This document shows, piece after piece, positions 50,463-62,790 of a stretch of DNA of 64,000 nucleotides. Each line of letters starts with the position of its first letter. Positions within the stretch are counted from its first letter, which is position 1. Below the pieces are notes generated by a model, which saw only the letters and a program-made list of their open reading frames with translations, searched no databases and was not told the origin of the DNA. Source of the stretch: Viscum album (lineage: Eukaryota > Streptophyta > Magnoliopsida > Santalales > Viscaceae); the NCBI GenBank assembly GCA_963277665.1, contig OY728163.1:1905948644-1906012643 (forward strand). The letters run 5' to 3'. The translations under genes and the position numbers were made by a program.

Positions 50463-51917
50463 TAAAAAGCACTTAGACCATCCTATAGAATTACAAACAT
50501 ATAACCAGCCCACTCAAAACCACCTCGGTTGCTACCCCTACATGCACGTACTAGCATGAACAATGATTAGTTAAACACCGCTTCACTACAAGCCCCAACT
50601 CGAAACATACCCACAACCAATTAATTAAACCAATTATCATTCTGAATTGTCAAATTATTCATTTATTTATTTCCATCCCTACCCAGGAAACTACCAAACA
50701 TTGCAAACATTATAAGGTGAAGCAACCATACCAACCACTATTATGTCGAACAAAGAAAGAAACTACCAACAACCTTATTCAAAGTTATCCCGCCCAATTC
50801 ATCCTCTCACAACCAAACCCAAAAACCCCGCTGCACAACAACACCACACCCAACACACCTATATAAAAGAAATCATAACACAACCCAGTCCTATAGCCGC
50901 GCTACCCAACCACTGCCCAGAGGCCATCCCAATGCAAAACTAGTCCATACATTACACAATCAATAAAACTCTCATCCTAAGATACCATCACACCACATGT
51001 ACCACCCCATACACACAATCACACCCCATCTACAACACCACACTACCAACACAAATGCAAGGCCGAACATAACAACACACAACACACAACCACACCAAAA
51101 AGGAAATGTTTATTAAGATTTAACATCAATTGTTCTTTAATTCCACTTGATAAAACATGGGTGATCACATAACATTTTTGATCTTGTGGCATCCATTTAT
51201 TTAACTGAATATACATGATTAACCAAATTCCAATACTTATAGTAGTGATTCAAAAATCATACAGGTAAGAAAACAGAGACCACCAATGACCATGATTTTT
51301 AGAAGAACACAACCCACATGATTCACGACATGGATCAAGGATAACATATAAAACAACACGATCATCATCATCTTCCCATCCCTCACTTATTTTTTCTTAT
51401 TATCTTCATTAAAATTTGATTCATCCATTATTACAAGGATACATAATTATACCTTCCACTTATGATACGAAATTAAACAAGAGATGAAGGAAATCCCTAC
51501 ATGGAACAATAGGTGACCAAAACTTCTCCTTGTACCAAAATAGAGGGGTCACACGAGCATGAGACTCCAATGAAAACCAAATAGGAGGGATAAAACATAG
51601 TGGTATGAATCATCTGGGGAATAAAGGGTCTCAACACACCAAGATAAAATGTAAGGGTTAAAAGGAAGAGAATATTAAGCTTTAGAAATACCAGATCCGA
51701 AATCTATAGGGGAGCGGTTTGAAAGGCCATTAAAGGTGGATTATGACCAAGACCACACAGTTTAGGAGTCAAAGGAATTTTAAATTTTTTAGATTATAAA
51801 TACCATTTGAAATAGATCAAAACTCATTAAATATGGCATTTAATTTATTTAATATCAATAAAAATTTCAAAGGGGAATAACTGGACAAACTAAGAAAAAC
51901 TATAATTATTCACCGAT

Positions 51918-52710
51918 GGGTAAGTCACCGCCAACAAGCCACCGACAGTGAGTCACTGACGCTGAGCAACCGATGCTGAGCCATCAATACTAAGCCACTG
52001 ATATTGATCCATCAAAGCGAATTACTAATTCCTGAATCACTAACATCCTAACTCACTAACACCTTGAGTCACTGATGCCCTGACTCACTGACACTATGAA
52101 TGATCGACGCCCTAACTCACTGATGCCCTGACTCACCGATGCCCTGACCCACTGATGACCTGACTCACTAACAACCTGACCGACTGATGACCTAAATCAA
52201 TGACACCTTAACTCGTCAAAAATCTAAAATAATAACACCCTGATGCACTGACACCCTGAATCATCGAGGCCCTGACTCACTGATGCCCTGACTCACCGAT
52301 GCTGAGCCACCAACACTGAGCCACCAATGCGACCTATTAACACCTGAATCACCAATTCCCTAACTCACCGATGCCCTGACTCACTAACACTATGAATCAC
52401 CGATGCCATGAATCACTAATGCCTTGAATCATTGATGCCCTAACTCATCAACTACCTAATAGATCGATGCCCTTACTCATCGATGCCCTGACTCATCGAC
52501 GCCCTGACTCACCGACGCCCTAACGTACCAATGCCCTAACTCACCTAAGCCCTGACTCACCGACACCCTGTCCTACCGACACCTCTACCTATCTAAGCCT
52601 TGACCTACCAATTCCTCTACCTACCTAAGCCTTGACCTTCCAATTCCTCTAACTACCTAAGCCTTGACCTACTAATGTCCTTGACCTATTTATGCCTTGA
52701 CCTATTGATG
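51918..52710 (-). repeat. 16-bp minisatellite in chromovirus 3' LTR
   Basis: Units close to GCCCTGACTCACTGAT repeat for about 800 bases with many single changes, grading at the left into a GCTGAGCCACCGAT form and at the right into a CTACCTAAGCCTTGAC form. About ten units keep TGACTCA or TGAGTCA, the core of GCN4-like bZIP sites. It lies about 110-900 bases from the LTR start in the element's own direction, that is in U3 upstream of the presumed promoter. Confidence 0.9.
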
Positions 52711-53280
52711 AAAAAATTTGAAATTTGGAAAACTTTAGAAATAAGCTAGTGTTGCCTCCTAGAACACCCCAAACACTAGACTTGAAAAATTAATGGACAA
52801 TAGAGGTCCAATTAATTACATCAGATACCTCTCTAACTATTCTCACCCTTGAGAATTCAAAACCAAACCCTGAAGAAAGAGGGGACCAAACAACCACCCC
52901 GTAAGATACCTATCAAGGATAAACCACCTCGTTAGAGTGAAAACTAAACATCAAAGAACACATCCTCTGTGATTTTCCAACCCAAAAAACCATAAGAATA
53001 CTAAACAAGCACAAAAAGTCACACTTCCCGAACATATGAATCTAGGAATTCCATCCCCCATGTCAAGATACTATCTACTTTGGGTGGCACTAACTCGCCT
53101 GTACGGGTTTAATCACATCTGATCTAATGCTTCCTGATCAGGGATCATATCCTTCTCTCTTCATAAGTCATGAATTTATCACACATCACATAATAAGGAA
53201 ACAAATAATCTCATATAAAATAAGGTTCAAGCATTACATATCAAGAAAACACACGATAAAAACTCAAAAAAACTCTAGTT

Positions 53281-53460
53281 ACTGGGCACACATCTTTGTC
53301 TCCCGCTCCCAAGTACTCTCCTCCAAGAAACCATGCCTCCAAAACACATGAACCAAGGGAATGGTCCTTCTATGAAACACCTTCTTCTAATGATCCTGGA
53401 TCTCCACTAGTCACTCCATGAATGTTATGTTGTCCTCGATATCCAACTCTCCCCAATCAA
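53281..53460 (-). pseudogene. Chromodomain-like tail of chromovirus integrase
   Basis: The minus-strand frame reads a block with RRTIPLVHVFWRHG followed by EESTWERETKM. This is the chromodomain core of Tekay/Del-type integrases (family form IPLVKVLWRN then EEATWE). Two stops precede it. In the family this tail guides insertion to heterochromatin; here it is only a remnant. Confidence 0.75.
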
Positions 53461-54480
53461 TGACATGAGAGTCATTGTGAAGATATCGATGAAGCTGGGG
53501 GACAAGAAAGACATCGTGGACCCTCCCCAAATAGGTTGGTAATTCCAGTTGATATGCCACATTGCCAACTTATACCAACACCTTGAAAGGTTCAATGAAC
53601 CTTGGAGAAATCTTACTCCCTCTACTGAATCCCCATTTCCTATGTCAAGGAGAAACCTTGAAGAACTTGTGGTCCCCAACCTCAAACTCCAAGGGCCTTC
53701 TCCTGTGATCAAAATATGACTTCTACTGCTCCTATGATACTTTTATCCTCTCACAGACAAGCTACATAATCTCTGTAATACTATGCATCATGTTGGGACC
53801 AAGAAAAGCTACCTCCCCAACTTCCGTCTAGCACAAGGGTGAATGACATAGTCTTCCGTATAAGGCCTAAAATGGAGCCACACTAATGGAAGAGTGATAA
53901 CTATTTTTTAAGAAAACTCTAACAAGGAAAAGTTTCATACCCAAAATCCACAAAAATATAGAACACATGCCTGCAACATGTCATCTAACATCTGGATGGT
54001 CCTCTTTGTCTATCCATTTGTCTGAGGGTGAAAAGTAGTGTTGAGGCATAATTGAGTGTCAAAAAGCATACTGCAATCTCTTCCAGAATCGTGAGGTAAA
54101 ATACATATCTATATCTGAGATCATAGATCTTATAACTCCATACAACCGTACCACCTTATCCACATACCTTCTTTCTATGTCATCCAATGCGCTTGACTCC
54201 TTAATTGATAAGAAGTGAGACGATTTCTTTGGTCGATCCACTACTACCTAGATAACATCACACCCTCCCTGAGCCTTGAGTAATCCAGTGATGAAATACA
54301 TTAAGACATCATCCAACCTCTACTCGGGGATATCTAGGGGATGAAAAAAACCATCAGAAACCCATTGCTTATCCTTTACTTGCTGGCACCCCAAACACTT
54401 TTCCAAAAACTCTGCCACTACACTCTTTATCCTGGGCCACCAAAACTATTCCCTCAATCCCTGATACATCTCAAAAACTC
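53461..54480 (-). pseudogene. Chromovirus integrase remnant
   Basis: Pieces on the minus strand include a zinc-finger end (CLGCQQVKDKQW) and the core at 54059-54241 (VDRPKKSSHFLSIKES, VRLYGV, YFTSRFWKRLQ). A C-terminal block at about 53520-53660 includes FIEPFKVLV-like residues. The first catalytic Asp, normally in a Thr-Met-Asp-Phe setting, reads Tyr (VLMYFITGLL at about 54290), and stops occur, so the enzyme is dead. Confidence 0.8.
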
Positions 54481-54899
54481 TTCGGTGTACCGCTAGGGAT
54501 GAGAAATAAAACTCACTGAGAACTCTCTCATGCATAATCATGGGAACAGATAACTTCCCATGGAAGAGGATCTAATTTTGACTATCCTCTGACCATCCCT
54601 TCGAAGCATCATCCTGGTTAATGAGATCATGCATCACCTCTACCTCTGAGTCTCCCCACCGAGACTCCTCCACTTCTTACCTCAGGGATGACTACATATT
54701 CATATGAAACAAGTATCCTCTGCCACTATCCATTTCTACATCTAAGTGAAAGGCAACCAACTCCACCATTTCTCTCCAGGCATCTGCAGATTCCCGAACT
54801 ACCTCCTTCTACAACTTCCTGCTCAAAGTATCATCCAAGACATTTCACTTCCCTAAAGTGTAATAGATCTCAAAGTCATAATACTAGACAAAATTAATC

Positions 54900-55440
54900 C
54901 ACCTACACTGTACAAAGTTCAAATATCACTAGGAAAAGGTATACTTCAATCTCTTGTGATCTATAAAGACCACAAAGCGCTCCTCAATAAGGTAATGTCA
55001 CTACAACTTCAGCGTAAACACAATTTCTTCTAGCTCTAGATCCTAGGTGGCATAGTTTCATTCATGGGTATGTAACTACTTAGAACCATAGGTGACCACC
55101 CTTCATTGTTGCATCAAAACACACCCCATGTCCAGACATGAAGTGTCAAAAAACACTTTGAACATCACCCCTTCTTCTGGCAGCCTGCGCACTGGAGCAC
55201 TGACCAAATTCCCCTTCATATAGCCAAACACTGCCTAGAACTGCTTGATCCACACAAAATCTTGGCCTTTTCTTGTTAGAACCATCAATGAAGCTACTAC
55301 TTGGGATAAATATGGTATGAATATCTGGTATTAGCCTACTAGACTAAGAAAACTATGAATCTATTCCACATTCTTGAGTGCTTCCCAAGAAACAACTACC
55401 TTGACCATTGACGGGTCCAGTACTATACCATAACGATACA
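54900..55440 (-). pseudogene. Chromovirus RNase H remnant
   Basis: The region between reverse transcriptase and integrase has no open frame but is the size and place of the Ty3/gypsy RNase H. Position and order are the main support. Confidence 0.45.
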
Positions 55441-55465
55441 CCACATTCTCAAGGAAGTGGACCTC

Positions 55466-56205
55466 TCATGTCCAAAAATTGCACTTGGATAGCTTTCCGT
55501 ATATATGATGGTTCCAAAAGACCTCTAAGACAGTCCTAAGATGCTTAGTATGCTTCTCCTCTGACTTTGAGTAGATTAGGATGTCATCGATGAATACGAT
55601 GGCGAATCGGTCCAGGAACTCATGAAAGATGGAGTTCATAAGCCCCATGAACACGACCAGTACGTTTGTAACATCAGATGGCATAACTAGAAACATGAAG
55701 TGACCATAACTACACCTAAAAGAAGTATTCCTAATGTCACCCTCCTTCCCCATTAACTGGTGATACACATACCACAAATCAATATTAGAGAACCAGCCTA
55801 CTCCTCTCTTCTAGTTGAAAAGATCATATATTCTTGGGAGAGGGTAATGGTTCTCGATTGTTACCTGATTTAGTCTCCAGTAGTTTATGAAGAACCTCAA
55901 ACCACCATATACCTTCTTCGTAAATAATATTAGAGCACCCAAAATGGCACACTGGTTTATATGAAACCATTATTCATCATATCATCAATCTGAATCTGCA
56001 ACTCTCATAACTCAAAAAGTTCTATCCGATAAGAAGCCATCGATATCAGTTGAGCACCGGGATGTAAGTCTATCCTAGACTCAATGACACATTCATGTAG
56101 TAAAGTCACAAAATACTTGGGAAAAAAATCCATAAAATCTATGAAAACTTCCAAAACCTCCACCATATCAATATCCCTTGATCCCAATGACAACTCGATT
56201 AACAA
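55466..56205 (-). pseudogene. Chromovirus reverse transcriptase remnant
   Basis: An open stretch at 56005-56205 carries the linker and start of the domain (IDLHPGAQLISMASYRI, family form Ile-Asp-Leu-x-Pro-Gly). The stretch 55466-55777 carries FRCSYGHFMFLVMP and the catalytic box FIDDILIYS with both aspartates kept, followed by HTKHLRTVLEVF. Stops and a frameshift separate the two parts. The best-preserved domain of the element. Confidence 0.9.
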
Positions 56206-56418
56206 GGAAAAAAGGCTTCATACACCGGCTGCCCATATGACATCTCCACTCACCAACAAAAGCTACACGCTGGATTTTCACATATGAAAACATGATTATT
56301 CTCTAGAAGCAGTCGACAATAGCATGAAAAAAAGTAAAGATAGTAGATTCCAAGGATAACACTGTATGGATGCATCTGTAGCAGATGGTGATTCCCACTG
56401 GACTGATGCGACCCAACA

Positions 56419-56604
56419 TCAGTCTGCATCCCTATAAAACATCAAAAAAGCTAGTCTGACCTCTAACTGGTGTAATAAAAACCAAGGGGAAAAATTTATC
56501 TTTATGTCCAATTCCAGATCATGGGATAGATGAGAAACACCAAAGGAGTACGAAGCTCCTGAATCAAACAAGGCACACGAAATCATACTAAACAAACTGA
56601 TCAT
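56419..56604 (-). pseudogene. Chromovirus aspartic protease remnant
   Basis: The minus-strand frame has ALFDSGASYSF, the retroviral-type aspartic protease active site (family form LFDSGASHSF), then a hydrophobic stretch. It lies between gag and reverse transcriptase. Stops surround it. Confidence 0.8.
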
Positions 56605-56649
56605 AACTCAAATGATCTTTGAACCTACATAACTGCTGACTCTGTGGTG

Positions 56650-57720
56650 TGTAAGTGACCGAAACCATCTCCTCTTCCCCTCATATATTTTCCGTCTCCC
56701 TGACCACACCCTTTTTGAGGTCCTTTATGAGCACCCTGAGGTTAGCATCCTCTTGCACCATCTCCCCTTGGTGGAGCAAGGGTCTGCTGTCCCTGCTGGT
56801 GGAAGGACCTAGATGGAAACTACTTCTGAGGTGTGTGATGAACCTACCCACCTACACCATACTGAGCTCGAGTCAAGAACTGTCTTTGGAGGTTCCCATG
56901 AACTCCTCAAGAAAAATACCTTGGCCCCATGCCCATGGGAAAAGGGAAAGGACCAGAGGGTCAGAACTGAAATTGCGGGGGTCAGCTCCACACTTGATAA
57001 AACCTAGAAGGCCCTGATGTTTGAGATTTTCTGATAAATACCTTACCCTTTTAAGAGCTTAGATGAATTCTCTCCCGTGGAAGACCTCCTTGCGAGTGCA
57101 TCCTTTCCACTCCCTTAGTCTTCTTCTGAACCTCTATGTATGTCAGTAGGGTGAAGGGAGAAACTGCATACTGAAGAGAAAGACAGAGTGACTCCTTTAA
57201 GCGCCTCACCTCAGGATTCTCATCTGGAAAGAGATCCAAAGAAAAAAATAGGAGATCCTTGAACTTGATCCCCAATTCACTCACCAAAAATCTCCCCTAC
57301 TCGAGGGAGAGTAGCTCCTGCCTCTTCTAAGATTTCATCATAGAAGAAATGAATTCTTCCCAGAACTCCTTATCAAAGTCATCCCATGAAACATCAGTCT
57401 CCTTCCTCTTATCGAGGTAAAGAGTCCACTACTGAAGTGATTCTACCCTTATTTGGATCACCACTAGAGGAACCGAGTACTCTGTAAGAGCCTAGATCAA
57501 GCAGAAAGTGATCACCAGCTCCTCAATCCAACTCTACATCTCCATGTATGAGACACTACCCTTGTACTTTCTAAGAATATGTTGTTGGAAAGAACGAAGA
57601 ATCTTCTTCCACTGATTTTCCTCCTCTTATAGATCAACCCTCTTCCAATTGTCTGGATTGGCCTACTAATCCTCCACTGCTCGTACCACATGAAGACGAT
57701 GACCATGTGCTATAAATGGA
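56650..57720 (-). pseudogene. Chromovirus gag remnant
   Basis: Minus-strand pieces match the Retrotrans_gag domain. A Trp-Asp-Asp-Phe-type start at about 57385 is followed by a Phe-Ile-Ser-Ser block and a segment (57051-57287) with GIKFKDL, the decayed form of the conserved stretch near the end of this domain. Glu/Arg-rich sequence follows. No CCHC knuckle could be confirmed. Confidence 0.65.
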
Positions 57721-58069
57721 GGGTAAACAAAGAACTCTTAAGATTGGGTAGTATGGAATTTATTTAGGATTTATTTTAACTCATTGATTAAATTAAATTT
57801 TACCAAAAACTCCCCACAAAAACTATAACATAAGTCATTATGATACATGTACCTTTCCTAGGGTCTCTACCCTACAAACGATGTAGCCTCAATCAGTCAT
57901 TTGGTAAGCTTAGAGTTTTTTATTCATATCATGGGGGGACCAAAAATCCCATGTCCTAGTTATTATTCCCTAAAATATGTCATGCACCAAGATCATCTAA
58001 CACTGTTTCCCTACCAACCCAGGCAATCCTCACTGTGCCTAACCCCAAACTCCATCTCATCTCTTAGCC

Positions 58070-58087
58070 TCACCTTTGATTCCATTC
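58070..58087 (-). promoter_or_regulatory. Primer-binding site of the chromovirus
   Basis: Three bases inside the upstream LTR, the minus strand reads TGGAATCAAAGGTGAGG, close to the initiator tRNA-Met complement TGGTATCAGAGC. It sets the LTR edge at 58088 and the direction of the element. Confidence 0.65.
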
Positions 58088-61000
58088 TGTAATGACTCTC
58101 CTTTTTCAAGATGAGGGAAGGGATAACAAGATTCCGAGACCTTCCTTCCTCAAGATGAAGGAGATATAATGACCCCCGAGTCCTGCCTCCAATAGGCCAT
58201 GGGGTGGTGACCAACACCAATGGTATAGAAATTCCACAAAAATGGGAGGCATTTCCCTTTTTATAGTAACCAAGACTGAGGGATAAGATGTATTAACCTC
58301 AAATAAATCCATGAAAAATATAAATAAATCAACCAAAATCCATCCCACATGCATGTTTAAATTAATATTTCTATAAATACAAAGAAAACCCAAAGTTAAG
58401 TACCAAAATAAAACTAAGCAGTGACAAAAAAACTACCCCCAACATCCAAGATAGTAAGGTCCAACACAGTCCATGTAATATCCCTAGAAACCTGAAATTC
58501 TTTTTATATACGTAGGGTGAGTATACAAGTATACATAGTAGGAAAGGCCAATGTCACCCATGCACAAGTGGGATAAGCATACGAATTCCCCTATGAGAAA
58601 ACAATAGAAACTCAAAAATAGATAACAATGCATAATATCCACCCCAACCACACTAAGTCTCACTCACCAAATAATGTAAGTAAAGTAAAGTAGAAAGGAA
58701 ATAACATTGAGATCTTGGTACCCTACACCACTTCCCACTGGTTAACTGCTCATCCCTAAAAGAGAACGTCCTGACTCTACCATGCTCTTCCACAAGCCCC
58801 ACTATCAAAACCTACCTACATACACCTGGGACGCACACCACATCACATCCTTCCCACAGAAACCTGGGTTACAAATACCACATTTCTCACATGAAAATAC
58901 CTTGGCCTCATCCCAAAGACACCTGGGAAATGAACCACCTCTCACACATCCAATACCATAAGTTTGGTATTAAACCTCCATCCATTAAAGCATGCCTGAA
59001 GAGTCTTGGGTGATGAATGATTAGAAGTGGGAGTAGGGTAAAGTCAATAACCATCTACCCATCCTTCCACTGGGATGTTGAGAAATACACCCTCCCCCAT
59101 AACAATGGGGGTGTCTATCACATAATGCTCAAAACAAGTGGGGTGAATATATAAAACATAAGAAACTACAAGTATATATATATATAAATATATAGGCAAA
59201 AAACACTCAGACCATATTATGGGATTAAAAACATACAACCATCACACTCAAAACCATCTTTTATGCTACCCCTACATGCACATACCACCACGAACGATAG
59301 TCACTTGAATGCCGCTTCACTACAAGACCTAACTCGAAACATACCCCCAACCAATTCATTTAACCAATTATCATTCTTCATTATCAAATAATTAAATAAT
59401 TTATTTCCATCCCTACCTGAGAAACTACCAAAAACTACAAACAAAATAAGGTGAAGTAACCATACCAACCACTACCAAGTCAAACAAATAAAGAAACTGA
59501 CAACAACCTTCTTCAAAGTTATCCCTTCAAATTCATCCTCTCACAACCAAAACCAGAAGCCCAAATGCACAAAAAATCCAAAACCAACACACCCATAAAC
59601 ATAAAATCATGACACAACCCAGTCCTATAGCCCCGCTACCCAACTTTTACTAGATGTATTACCACTACAAAATAAGTCCATACATTCCACAATCAATAAA
59701 ACTCTTATCCTGAGATACCATAACACCACCTGTACCGCCCCATCCACAAAATCACACCCCCATCCACAACATCACACTACCAACATAAATGAAAGGCTTG
59801 AAATAACCACAAACAACACAAAACTACCCCAACAAGGAAATGTTTATTCAGATTCAGCATCACTTGTTCTTTAATTTCACTTGATAAAACCTGGGTGATC
59901 ACAAAAAAAATTTAATCCTGGGGCATCTATTTATTTAATTGAATATACATAACTAACCCGATTCCAATTATTATAGAAGTGATTCAAAAATCATACAGGT
60001 ATGCAAATAGAGACCACCAACGAACATGGTTTTCATAAGAACACAACCCACATGATTCAAGACATGGATCATGGATAATATATAAAATAATGTAATCATC
60101 ATCATCTTCCAACCCCTCATTTTTTTACTCTTTATTATCTTCCTTAAATTTTGATTCATCTGTTCTCAAAAGAAGGCATCATTCTACCCACCCCGCATGA
60201 TACAAATTTAAAAGAGAGTTGAAGAAAATACCTACCTGGAACAACAGGCGAATAAAACTCCTCCTTGCAGCAAAACAGAGGGGTAACATGAGCATGGGAC
60301 TCCATAGAAAACCAAACAGGGGTACAACATAGTGGCACATATCTTTTGGGGTATAAAGGGTCTTGGAACACCAATATAAAATAGAAGGGTTGAAAGGAAG
60401 AGAATATTTAGATTTAGAAAGGCCAGATCCAAAATATGGGGGAACGATTTCAAAGGCCATTAAAGGAGGATCATGACCAGGATCACACTGTTTAGGAGTC
60501 AAAGGAAGCTTCAAGTTTTTGGAAGATAAATACCATTTTAAATGGAAAAAACTCATTAAATATGTAATTTAAATCATTTAATGTTAAAGAAAAAAATCAA
60601 AGGGGTGAAATTGGAGAAAATGAGAAAAACTAGAATGAGTCACCGATGGGTGAGTCATTGAAATCAAGCCACTGATAGCCAGTCACCGATGCTGAGCTAC
60701 TGACGCTAAGCCACTGACACTGAGCCACCAATGCTGAGCCACTGACATGAACTACCAACACCTGACTCACTGATGCCCTGACTCACTGATACCCTGACTG
60801 ACCGATACCCTAACCTACCAATACCCTGATCTACTGATGCCCTAACTCACTGATGACTAGACTCACTGACACCTTGACTCACTGACGCCCTGAACTATTG
60901 ATGCCTTGACTCACTGACGTCCTGAATCACTGATTCCCTAACCTACTGATGCCCTAATGCACTGAAACCCTAAATCATCAAAAATCCAACTCACTGACGC

Positions 61001-61222
61001 CCTATCCTACTAATGCCTCGACTTACCAATTACTCAACCTACCAACACCTTTACCTACCAATTCCTCGACCTACCGACACCCTCGACCTACCGATGCCTC
61101 GACCTACTGATGGAAAAAATTGGAAATTTGAAAACTCTATAAATGAGCTACCTTCACCTCCTAGAACACCCTAAACATAAGATTTGAAAAAGTAATAGAC
61201 CACAGAGGTTCGAGCCATTACA
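58088..61222 (-). repeat. 5' LTR of the chromovirus
   Basis: The copy is 3,135 bases, with plus-strand ends TGTAATGACT and CCATTACA. It shares all landmarks with 49361-52820, including the A/C-rich tract (about 59220-59850). Its minisatellite is shorter (about 60637-61112), which accounts for nearly all of the 325-base length difference. Confidence 0.9.
60637..61112 (-). repeat. 16-bp minisatellite in chromovirus 5' LTR
   Basis: The same unit type as at 51918-52710 (GCCCTGACTCACTGAT) but about 470 bases long, with roughly five TGACTCA or TGAGTCA cores kept. It starts about 110 bases from the LTR start in the element's own direction. Confidence 0.9.
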
Positions 61223-62100
61223 ATTATTTATATACAATGGGAACAAGATTTAATAAAATGTTGGTCATAAAATGTAACCTTATGAAGTAATTTATGGATA
61301 ATTCTATGTATATGATAATATAATTATATTTTGGTAAGAAATTAAATGCTTGTTTTCATAGAAATTAATTCCTTTTCTAGATACTATATAGTTGATGTGT
61401 TTATGGTATATATTCATCATGTGGTAAATATCATGAAAAAGGTTGGTTGAGTATCAACTCGATATTCACACTGTTCTTGAAGAGTGGACCTATGACAGAA
61501 CACCATGATAGATACTATCGTAGGATATGGTATGGTTTATTCACACACTAATTATGAACTATTATGAAATATTTGAAATTACTATTTTGATTTGAATATA
61601 TTACAAAATATACTAAGATTTTTATTCAATCATTAACTTTTATTTTTTTCAATATCTATTAGGAATAACTCCATATTTTTTGTTATACCCAATGATTCAT
61701 AATGGTATAAGATAATATAGTGTGTGTTATTTTTTTAAATGGTTCATAATATATGGAATGAAAAATATGTGATCACCCATTATCCATGTTGGTATTTATC
61801 TCCCGAGCATTTCATCATGGACACTATTGGATATGATAAAATTATAAATAAATTAGGACTGTTGAATGATGTTATAATAAATAAAATTTTTCATATGGAA
61901 CAAACTATAATGATTCATATTTATTCATTGATTTTAGAATACTTCACGTGGAACAAACATTCATACTTTAATTTAACTACTAATACATTAATATCTTAAA
62001 ATTTCATCATGTACCTTGGAAATATATTTTTGACTTTGACAAACCACATTTATAGGGAAGGTTATTATACTACATTGTTTATTAATGGAAGATTAAAATC
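61223..62100. other. AT-rich DNA, nothing recognised
   Basis: An open stretch of 86 codons at 61739-61999 has no domain I recognise. It may be the beginning of the gag fossil that follows, but composition alone could give it. Confidence 0.5.
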
Positions 62101-62790
62101 AATGGTGGAAATTTATTCATAATATAAATGAGTATGAGGAGTTAGATATAATGGAATAAAAAAATTTAAATATATATTAATTGAAATTTACTTTATTCAA
62201 ATGTAAATAAGATGATATGGAATGAGAATTAATAAAACTAACATATAAGGAATTGGAATGTTTTTTTGAGTATGTGTAAAACATTACAAGAATAACATGT
62301 CATGATATAAACTAAATATATAATTTGAAAATAAATATGTGTGATTTCATTAATTTCTATAATCTATGCCTTCAAAGGGAACTTGTCTCTAATACATTAT
62401 CATTATATGATGTTATGGTGTCACATTACATTAGGACAAATAATGAATTATAAATTTCTTAAAATTTCATAGAAAATATTGATAACAATAAGTTGGTTGA
62501 TTATGAAGGAAAAATAAATTAATCAAAGGAAAACAAAGGATGGATAAATATCCCACATGTTATAATTTTGGAAAGAATCACTCTGGTTCGTACATGAAAA
62601 GAATTGGAGTTTATTATAACTATTAATTGAGAGACCATCCGGGATATGAATTAAAGTTATACAAAGAATACTCTAATTTATAGTGTTTCAACTATAATGA
62701 TATGGGTAAATAAAAAAAATTAATTCACCAAGGGTTTATGGAATTTACCTTATAAATGGAAAAGGTTAAAAGGACATGTTTTCCATTAAT
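62100..62790 (+). pseudogene. Ty3/gypsy-type gag fossil with zinc-knuckle remnant
   Basis: At about 62,548-62,720 translation gives CYNFGKNHSGSYMKR, then GVYYNY, a stop, RDHPGYE, and further on CFNYNDMGK. This lines up with the gypsy Gag pattern of repeated CCHC knuckles (Cys-x2-Cys-Gly-Lys-x-His-x-Gly-x-Cys, then Cys-Phe-Asn-Cys-Gly). Nearly every missing Cys reads Tyr or Phe and lost Trp/Gln read stop, all single G-to-A or C-to-T type changes. Upstream sequence would be the capsid part but is unreadable. No pol follows in the window. Confidence 0.6.

Larger units (their letters stand above)
49361..52820 (-). repeat. 3' LTR of the chromovirus
   Basis: This 3,460-base copy aligns in order with 58088-61222. 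It includes the stretch GATGAAGGAGATATAATGA, a long A/C-rich tract (about 50480-51110) and a 16-bp minisatellite (about 51918-52710). It is longer than the other LTR mainly because the minisatellite is longer. The outer end at 49361 contains a run of eight A absent from the other copy. Confidence 0.9.
49361..61222 (-). mobile_element. Ty3/gypsy chromovirus (Tekay/Del-like), minus strand
   Basis: LTRs lie at 49361-52820 and 58088-61222, with TGTAA...TTACA ends. The internal region is 5.3 kb. On the minus strand the order is gag, protease, reverse transcriptase, RNase H, integrase and a chromodomain-like tail, which places it in the chromoviruses. Long LTRs and the tail motif suggest the Tekay/Del clade. 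The primer site just inside the upstream LTR reads TGGAATCAAAGGTGAGG on the minus strand, near initiator tRNA-Met. All frames are broken. The flanking five bases (GAAAA and ATTAT) do not match, so the insertion footprint is lost or rearranged. Confidence 0.9.

Noticed and set aside
49356..61227. Five-base target duplication for the chromovirus
   Set aside because: GAAAA and ATTAT do not match, and shifting the edges by a few bases does not give a pair.
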